NCBI GenBank assembly: GCA_022572865.1
Contig: JACZVB010000021.1
Location: 1-10,268, forward strand
Length of the DNA stretch: 10,268 bases
Direction of reading: 5' to 3'
Source of the DNA: Chloroflexota bacterium
GTDB lineage: Bacteria > Chloroflexota > Dehalococcoidia > Plut-88900
Positions 6,293 to 10,268 of this stretch are shown piece after piece. The position numbers were made by a program, and so were the translations under genes. The notes under the pieces are model-generated. The model made no database searches, had not been told where the DNA came from, and saw only the letters and a list, made by a program, of their open reading frames with translations. Positions within the stretch are counted from its first letter, which is position 1. The number at the start of each line of letters is the position of its first letter.

Positions 6293-8125
6293 TTACCGTT
6301 TCTGAGCCGTGATCGGAACGATGTCAGCATCCGCCACCAGGCCATCGAGTCCCAGTTCCGTCAGCCTGGCCCCGGGGATCAGGCCCTCGGGCGTCCAGCC
6401 CCGGGCCCGGTAGTATCCGTCGATCATACCTTCTAGCTCATCGGAGGAGAGGGCACTATCCTCGAAGATACGGGGCGGAAGGGCATCATCGGTCCTGGTC
6501 CATCCCTCCCTGAGATTGAAGGCTTTTCGCAGGTTGTTGATACGCTCTCCCACCCGCCGCAGCTCCTCCGGGGAGGTCTCCCACCCGGTGATCAGCTCAT
6601 ACATGTGGGCCGTTTCTCCATAGAAATCGGTGAAGCAGCGCCTGAGGAACTTGGATAGTATAAGGGAGTCCAGGACGGCGGCGAAGTCCTCGCTGGCAGC
6701 GGCCGCGACTCCCCTGTCGGGCCCCGAGGTGATGTCCGAGTCCCCCGGCGCCATGTCGGCGTCGTAGGCGGAGGAACGGTTGTGGCATGCGCCCCGAGGG
6801 TTGACGGCCAGGCCCAGGGCCAGGGTCTTTAGGGTCCGAGGGTCATAACCCGGCATCTCCAGGCCCTTCACCTGCATGGCCCAGGCCTGGGAGCCGCAGC
6901 CCAGTGTTTGGGCCGCTTGCCTGCTGCCCTGGGCCAGCAAGTCTCCGATCCCCTCCCTGCGCCCGATCTTCTCGATGGCCGATAGGAGGGCCTTGCCGTT
7001 GCCGAACCTCAGCTCCAGGCCATCGGTGTCGGTGGTGGAGAGAAGCCCCCTCTCGTAGCACTCCATGGCCCAGGCGATGGTCCCTCCGGTGCTGATGGTG
7101 TCCACGCCTATCCGGTCGCACAGGGCGGAGGCCTGTATCACGATGTCCGGGTCGTCGATCCCGCACAGGGGGCCCAGGGCAAAGAGGCTCTCGTATTCAA
7201 CCCTGCTCCTCACAGCGGGCACGTTTTCGCCCTTGGTCTTGTAAAAGTGCTCCCAGTCCCGGGAGGCATCGCCACCTCCGGAGGCCCGTCCATGTTCTTC
7301 CTGGAGCCTTTCGGCGCTCAGGCGATGTGCGCCTTCAAATGAGGACCGGCGGAAGTTATAGGAGGGAAGGGCCGCCATTTGATTGAGCCTGGTCAGATTG
7401 GCCACGGTCCCCGGCCCGCGATACTTGGCAGTGGCTTCACCCTCGCTCTTCTTTCGCAGCTCGCCGGCCACTATAGCCAGCTCCCGGGGCCGGGCCACGA
7501 GACAGGAGCCGGTGCCCCTGAAGGCGATGGCTTTGAGGTTCTTGGAGCCCATAACGGCCCCTGAACCTGTCCGGCCCGCCTGCCTGCCATCGTTGGTTAT
7601 ACAAGCGTACAGGACCAAAGCTTCTCCAGCAGGGCCGATAGCTACTACCCGCATCTCCGGGTCTTTCAGCAGGGCCTTGACCTGTCGCTCTGTTTCGCTG
7701 GCGGCACACCCAGCAAGATATTGGATCTCTCGGAATGCGACCCTATCGTCCTGGAGCACCAGGCAGGTCAAATTGGGTGCCTTCCCGGTGATTACCAGAG
7801 CGTCGAAGGGCATGCGTCTCAGCTCGTCGGCCACGGGCCCCGAGGATAGGGAATCACCTATGAAATCGGTCAGGGGCGACTTGCAGGCGACGGCGAACTT
7901 GGAGGTTGAAGGGATGCCAACGCCGGCCAGAGGGCTGCCGGTAAGGATTAGGGGGGCCTCAGGGGAGAGGGGGTCCACCCCTCTTGGAGCGCAGGAATAC
8001 AGAAGCCTGGCCCCCAGCCCCACACCTCCGATGTACTCCTGGAGAAGTGCGGGGTCCAGGGCCTCCGACCTTACGGTCCGCCTGAACAGGTCTACAAACA
8101 GCACTCGGCCGCGATAACCGTACAA
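6293..8125 (-). CDS. aor: Aldehyde ferredoxin oxidoreductase-family protein lacking the [4Fe-4S] cysteines
   Basis: This tungsten-bispyranopterin enzyme family oxidises aldehydes or, in some branches, reduces carboxylic acids or other substrates. The protein is 610 residues, full length, starting M-Y-G-Y-R-G-R-V-L. The pterin-binding motif D-R-I-G-V-D (337-342) and the R-G-A-C-H448 segment are present, as is R-V-E-Y-E-S (308-313). The C-x2-C-x3-C cluster site expected just before R-V-E-Y-E is missing: residues 284-291 read G-G-D-A-S-R-D-W. The fourth ligand, the Cys of D-x-x-G-L-C, is Ser491 in D-S-L-I-L-S. The reading frame here is clean, so this is substitution, not frameshift. The start is TTG with GGGAGG seven bases upstream. 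It precedes nuoE by two bases and is clearly cotranscribed with nuoE and nuoF, suggesting that they are its electron partners. The true substrate is unknown. Confidence 0.93.
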   Translation of the reverse strand: MYGYRGRVLFVDLFRRTVRSEALDPALLQEYIGGVGLGARLLYSCAPRGVDPLSPEAPLILTGSPLAGVGIPSTSKFAVACKSPLTDFIGDSLSSGPVADELRRMPFDALVITGKAPNLTCLVLQDDRVAFREIQYLAGCAASETERQVKALLKDPEMRVVAIGPAGEALVLYACITNDGRQAGRTGSGAVMGSKNLKAIAFRGTGSCLVARPRELAIVAGELRKKSEGEATAKYRGPGTVANLTRLNQMAALPSYNFRRSSFEGAHRLSAERLQEEHGRASGGGDASRDWEHFYKTKGENVPAVRSRVEYESLFALGPLCGIDDPDIVIQASALCDRIGVDTISTGGTIAWAMECYERGLLSTTDTDGLELRFGNGKALLSAIEKIGRREGIGDLLAQGSRQAAQTLGCGSQAWAMQVKGLEMPGYDPRTLKTLALGLAVNPRGACHNRSSAYDADMAPGDSDITSGPDRGVAAAASEDFAAVLDSLILSKFLRRCFTDFYGETAHMYELITGWETSPEELRRVGERINNLRKAFNLREGWTRTDDALPPRIFEDSALSSDELEGMIDGYYRARGWTPEGLIPGARLTELGLDGLVADADIVPITAQKR

Positions 8126-8198
8126 GGGCGGGCCTCCCTATAGATTGCTACAACCCGTCTCCAAACTCAACGGAGAAAGACGCCAAGGCGTATGGCTT

Positions 8199-8340
8199 AG
8201 TAACTATCTCAAAACGACCCGCGTCAGTATTCGCCATCCTTCGACAAGTCCCGAGTATCGGGACAAGCTCAGGACGAACGGGAAATGTAACCTCTTCCGT
8301 TCGTGGTGAGCCTGTCGAACCACCTTTTGAGATAATTTCT
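8199..8340. repeat. MITE-like palindromic element between mobA and aor
   Basis: The ends are inverted repeats with a perfect 10-base core (TATCTCAAAA at 8205-8214, TTTTGAGATA at 8325-8334), and similarity extends to about 20 bases. Inside is a second inverted pair: TTCGACAAG...CTCAGGACGAACGG (8241-8281) against CCGTTCGTGGTGAGCCTGTCGAA (8297-8319). The whole can fold as a long hairpin. It ends exactly at the mobA stop codon. I see no transposase, so a non-autonomous repeat is the best reading. It probably weakens or ends mobA transcription, but it has no clear U-tract. Confidence 0.75.
8243..8267. repeat. Palindromic element, copy 3, nested in the larger repeat
   Basis: A 19-base unit, TCCCGAGTATCGGGACAAG, interrupts the left arm of the larger repeat and is bounded by GACAAG on both sides. 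Deleting it restores an uninterrupted arm (TTCGACAAG joined to CTCAGGACG) that pairs with the right arm. It shares 23 identical bases with 81-103. Confidence 0.75.
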
Positions 8341-8954
8341 TATTCATCGTTGAGGCCGTATTCGGCCTCCAGCGCCAGTGCCTTGTCCAGGTCTTCCTGG
8401 GTGTTGACGTTGAAGAAGCTGAGATGGCTGGGGTCGAAGGCTTCTATGTCGTCCTCCTCCAAGTATGCAACGTTTATCTGTTCGAAGAAGATGGCGATTT
8501 TGAGCTGGTCTGCTTGAAGGCAGTGCTCAATCGGGCCAACACAGCTTTTGGAGTAGACGGCGTGGAGTGGCTCCGGCCGGCCCTGTAACCTGGGCACTAC
8601 GGCATCATAATCGGAGACGATGTCCAGCATGAAGCGGATCAGGTCGACGTTGAGGAAGGGCATATCGCAGGCCACCACCACCCCGTAGTTGCCTTTGGCC
8701 GCGGAGAGGCCCGTGAAGATGCCTCCAAGGGACCCCGTTCCCGGGTAAAGATCCGCGGCTGTGCGGACCCAGGGAGGCAGGTTCAGGTCGGCAGCCTTGC
8801 TCTCCTCCGCAACCACTACCACCGTCTCCGATGTGACCTGGGAGAGCTTGCCGACCACCCGCTCGATGAGGGACTGGTCCCCTATCTTCTCGACGGCCTT
8901 GTTCCTGCCGAGACGTTTGCTCCGGCCTCCGGCCAGGGCCACCCCGCTTACCAT
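8340..8954 (-). CDS. mobA: Molybdenum cofactor guanylyltransferase
   Basis: MobA transfers GMP from GTP to molybdopterin to make MGD, the cofactor form needed by FdhA. Signatures visible are L-A-G-G-R-S-K-R-L-G-R-N-K-A (residues 7-20), P-G-T-G-S-L-G-G-I-F-T-G-L (about 71-83), A-C-D-M-P-F (95-100, Mg-binding Asp) and P-E-P-L-H-A-V-Y. At 204 residues it has the usual length. I prefer the ATG at 8954 because it puts M-V-S-G-V directly before the nucleotide-binding loop and has GGCGG upstream. The ATG at 8978 would add eight residues and leave almost no leader after the proposed promoter. Its place at the head of the locus fits cofactor supply to FdhA; the AOR cofactor itself is not normally guanylated. 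Confidence 0.94.
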   Translation of the reverse strand: MVSGVALAGGRSKRLGRNKAVEKIGDQSLIERVVGKLSQVTSETVVVVAEESKAADLNLPPWVRTAADLYPGTGSLGGIFTGLSAAKGNYGVVVACDMPFLNVDLIRFMLDIVSDYDAVVPRLQGRPEPLHAVYSKSCVGPIEHCLQADQLKIAIFFEQINVAYLEEDDIEAFDPSHLSFFNVNTQEDLDKALALEAEYGLNDE

Positions 8955-8989
8955 CGTTCCGCCGCTTTTCGCAACCATAACAGGTGGTC

Positions 8990-9019
8990 ATTATAACTCC
9001 CATCCCTTTTCTCGGGCAA
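8990..9019 (-). promoter_or_regulatory. Candidate sigma-70-type promoter for mobA
   Basis: On the minus strand TTGCCC (9014-9019) is followed after 18 bases by a perfect TATAAT (8990-8995). Transcription would begin near 8983, about 29 bases before the preferred mobA start. It is back to back with the plus-strand promoter at 9100-9108. Confidence 0.45.
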
Positions 9020-9099
9020 CGACGCCGTTGGCCCCTGCCCATCGCGGTCCCACTCTTATCGGGGGCCGCACTGATGAGAGACGCTGGGGACATACCCTG

Positions 9100-9108
9100 T
9101 GATATAAT
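9100..9108 (+). promoter_or_regulatory. Extended -10 promoter for the DsbA-like selenoprotein candidate
   Basis: TGATATAAT is an exact TGnTATAAT extended -10. The -35 region (around 9080) is poor, as is common with extended -10 promoters. The start of transcription would fall near 9115, leaving a leader of roughly 46 bases before the TTG at 9161. Confidence 0.5.
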
Positions 9109-9160
9109 CGCTTGAGACCTACCTTCGTGCCTGTAAACCCGTCTTTATTCGGAGACTCCC

Positions 9161-9799
9161 TTGAGCAGCGCCCTCCCCATAACCATCTACTCCGATTACA
9201 TATGACCCTGGTGCTACATCACGTCCGTGCGGCTGGAAAAGGTTGAGGATAGGTTTCGAGAGCGAGTGGAGCTCCGATGGAGGAGCTACGCTCTCCTCAT
9301 GGGCCGCATGGAGGCCAGGGCCGTTACTCCCCACAGCAGGACCTCCCGGGCGGCAGCCTCAAGGGCGGAGCCCGAGGCCCCTTTCCAGGCCTGGGAGGAG
9401 TCGAAGCCGTATGTCACCTCCAGCCTTCCGGCCCTGGAGGCCGCCAAGTGTGCCTCACTCCAGGGCGAAGAGGCCTTCGCGGCCTATCACCGGGCCCTGT
9501 TTAGAGGACTGTTCGTGGAGAGCCGGGACATCAGCGATGCCGAGGTGCTGGTCGCCATGGCAAAGGAGCAGGGCCTGGATGCAGACAGGTTCCGGGGCGA
9601 CCTGAACGCCAGCCGGCAAAGGGTGGTGGTAATAGGGGAGCACCTGGAGATGCTCTCAGAGTATGGGGAGGCGGCCTCGGGAGTTCCGCTGGTGATCATA
9701 GGCGGGCGGGACCCGATAGTAGGGGCCGCTCCTCCGGACCTTTATATACGCATCATAGAGCGGGCCCTGGAGGAAGGAATCACTTCGCCGGGCGGTTAG
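9161..9799 (+). CDS. DsbA/FrnE-like thioredoxin-fold protein, candidate selenoprotein (U-P-W-C)
   Basis: Read through the in-frame TGA at 9203-9205, this gives 212 residues, the normal length of HCCA-isomerase/FrnE-type DsbA proteins. The N-terminus reads P-I-T-I-Y-S-D-Y-I-U15-P-W-C18-Y-I-T-S, matching the family's S-D-x-x-C-P-W-C-Y motif with UGA exactly at the nucleophilic cysteine. The alpha-helical insert and the cis-proline loop S-G-V-P176-L-V-I-I are intact. The TTG start has GGAG six bases upstream and is the only start after the preceding stop in this frame. An automatic annotation would begin at GTG 9227 and lose the active site. It should act as a thiol/selenol oxidoreductase, probably cytoplasmic as no signal peptide is visible. 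The alternative is a single-base nonsense mutation of TGC or TGT. UGA is used as a normal stop by the DUF6883 gene, so the code is not globally changed. Confidence 0.78.
9206..9236 (+). promoter_or_regulatory. Possible SECIS hairpin after the UGA (weak)
   Basis: Bacterial SECIS elements lie directly after the UGA within the coding sequence. Here 9208-9212 can pair with 9232-9236 (with G-U pairs) and 9215-9217 with 9227-9229, leaving an apical loop 9218-9226 that contains GU. Alternatively CAC (9220-9222) pairs with GUG (9227-9229) around a GUCC loop, 17 bases after the UGA. Both are weak by eye. Confidence 0.25.
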
Positions 9800-9810
9800 G
9801 ACACACTTCT

Positions 9811-10119
9811 ATGGCAATACTTCGGCTCTCCATATTCACGCCCCAGCCGGGGAACGAAAAGAGGGTGGCAAATCTCCTGGAGGCCCTGGATACGGCTTTT
9901 GCCCAGCAGTCGGGCTACGTTCTGGGGCTCCGATTCACGGGGACCGGCGGCGATGGAGAGCTGGGCAGGATATTCGTATGGGAGAGCGATCAAGCAGGCC
10001 AGAGGGCGGAGGAATCCCCCGAGGCCTCATCCCTGGTCCGACGCCTCCAACAGCTATCTCAACCGGACCCCACGGAGCGGTCATTCCATCTTCAGGGCTA
10101 TGCCCTGAGGCCCAGCTAG
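9811..10119 (+). CDS. Small dimeric alpha/beta-barrel (ABM-like) protein
   Basis: This 102-residue protein opens with a beta strand (A-I-L-R-L-S-I-F-T-P) and a P-G-N-E-K-R-V-A-N-L-L-E-A-L helix. A G-Y-V-L-G-L-R-F strand and a G-R-I-F-V-W-E-S strand follow, and the protein ends H-L-Q-G-Y-A-L. That order fits the ferredoxin-like dimeric barrel fold of antibiotic-biosynthesis-monooxygenase or stress-responsive barrel proteins. I see no catalytic residues that would name a reaction. It begins 11 bases after the DsbA-like gene with a modest AGGA site, so the two are probably one operon. The family call rests on fold pattern only. Confidence 0.6.
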   Translation: MAILRLSIFTPQPGNEKRVANLLEALDTAFAQQSGYVLGLRFTGTGGDGELGRIFVWESDQAGQRAEESPEASSLVRRLQQLSQPDPTERSFHLQGYALRPS

Positions 10120-10140
10120 TCCTTCGTCCCGAAAATATTG

Positions 10141-10222
10141 TGTCATTCTGAGTCGTTCCACTTCTGGAAGGACGAAGAATCTAGACCGTTCGTCCCGATT
10201 GTATCGGGACTCAAGGGTGACA
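10141..10222. repeat. Dispersed inverted-repeat element downstream of the plus-strand operon
   Basis: The ends TGTCATTCTGAG (10141-10152) and CTCAAGGGTGACA (10210-10222) are imperfect inverted repeats. Inside are a hairpin around 10153-10176 and the word GAAGAATCT. A perfect dyad, GTCCCGAT-TGT-ATCGGGAC, lies at 10192-10210 and belongs to the same TCCCGA/TCGGGA family as 81-105, 4519-4540 and 8243-8267. It could end transcription of the operon but has no U-tract. Confidence 0.6.
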
Positions 10223-10268
10223 AAAAGGAACGTTATATATCGGACTGACCACTATTCCTTCGTCACGG

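Noticed and set aside
8605..9093. Minus-strand frame overlapping mobA, with an ATG near 8992 preceded by GGGAG
   Set aside because: It runs in a different frame across mobA and reads as low-complexity Arg/Gly sequence; the GGGAG overlaps the likely -10 region.
9203..9205. Genome-wide reassignment of UGA to Trp or Gly as the reason for the in-frame TGA
   Set aside because: UGA is the normal stop of the DUF6883 gene (3212-3214) and the ancestral stop of nuoE, and Trp or Gly would not fit the C-P-W-C motif.
1..10268. CRISPR array, tRNA, rRNA or insertion sequence
   Set aside because: I saw no regularly spaced direct repeats, no tRNA or rRNA-like stretch and no transposase; the repeats present are short dyads and MITE-like hairpins.

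Overview
The window is a stretch of a fairly GC-rich bacterial chromosome, probably from a strict anaerobe. It carries a formate dehydrogenase / aldehyde ferredoxin oxidoreductase locus with a molybdenum-cofactor gene, and TTG start codons are used repeatedly. The gene set would fit an anaerobic fermenter, acetogen or Chloroflexota-type lineage. The taxon is a guess and nothing in the window fixes it. Only one strand is used up to about 8980, and the right end is transcribed the other way.

Minus-strand block, in order of transcription. mobA (8954 to 8340) makes the guanylated cofactor. A palindromic MITE-like repeat follows (8199-8340). Next come an AOR-family oxidoreductase (8125 to 6293), a NuoE-like subunit interrupted by an in-frame TAA (6290 to 5943, with its lost C-terminus still readable to 5817), and a NuoF-like FMN/Fe-S subunit (5820 to 4159). 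These are followed by a carboxymuconolactone-decarboxylase-like protein (4125 to 3730), an AT-richer DUF6883/DUF4926 gene pair (3559 to 2997), and a NuoG-like formate dehydrogenase catalytic subunit (2898 to 139). NuoE + NuoF + FdhA is the classic soluble NAD-linked formate dehydrogenase set. The AOR could share the same NuoEF diaphorase, so the locus may couple formate and aldehyde (or other acid) chemistry to NAD(H).

Plus-strand block. A promoter with a perfect extended -10 (9100-9108) leads to a DsbA/FrnE-type thioredoxin-fold protein (9161-9799). Its redox motif reads UGA-Pro-Trp-Cys: the first catalytic cysteine codon is an in-frame TGA, so this is a strong candidate for an unannotated selenoprotein. 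A small dimeric alpha/beta-barrel protein follows (9811-10119), then a dispersed inverted-repeat element.

Three things stand out. The first is the candidate selenoprotein. The second is repeated loss of Fe-S ligands in the redox operon: the AOR lacks all four cysteines of its cluster, NuoE lacks one and has a nonsense codon, NuoF lacks one in its N-terminal domain, and FdhA lacks the His-Cys3 cluster. The third is a tiny palindromic element (core TCCCGA...TCGGGA) present four times. One copy is inserted in frame inside the nuoF coding sequence, and another is nested inside a larger repeat.
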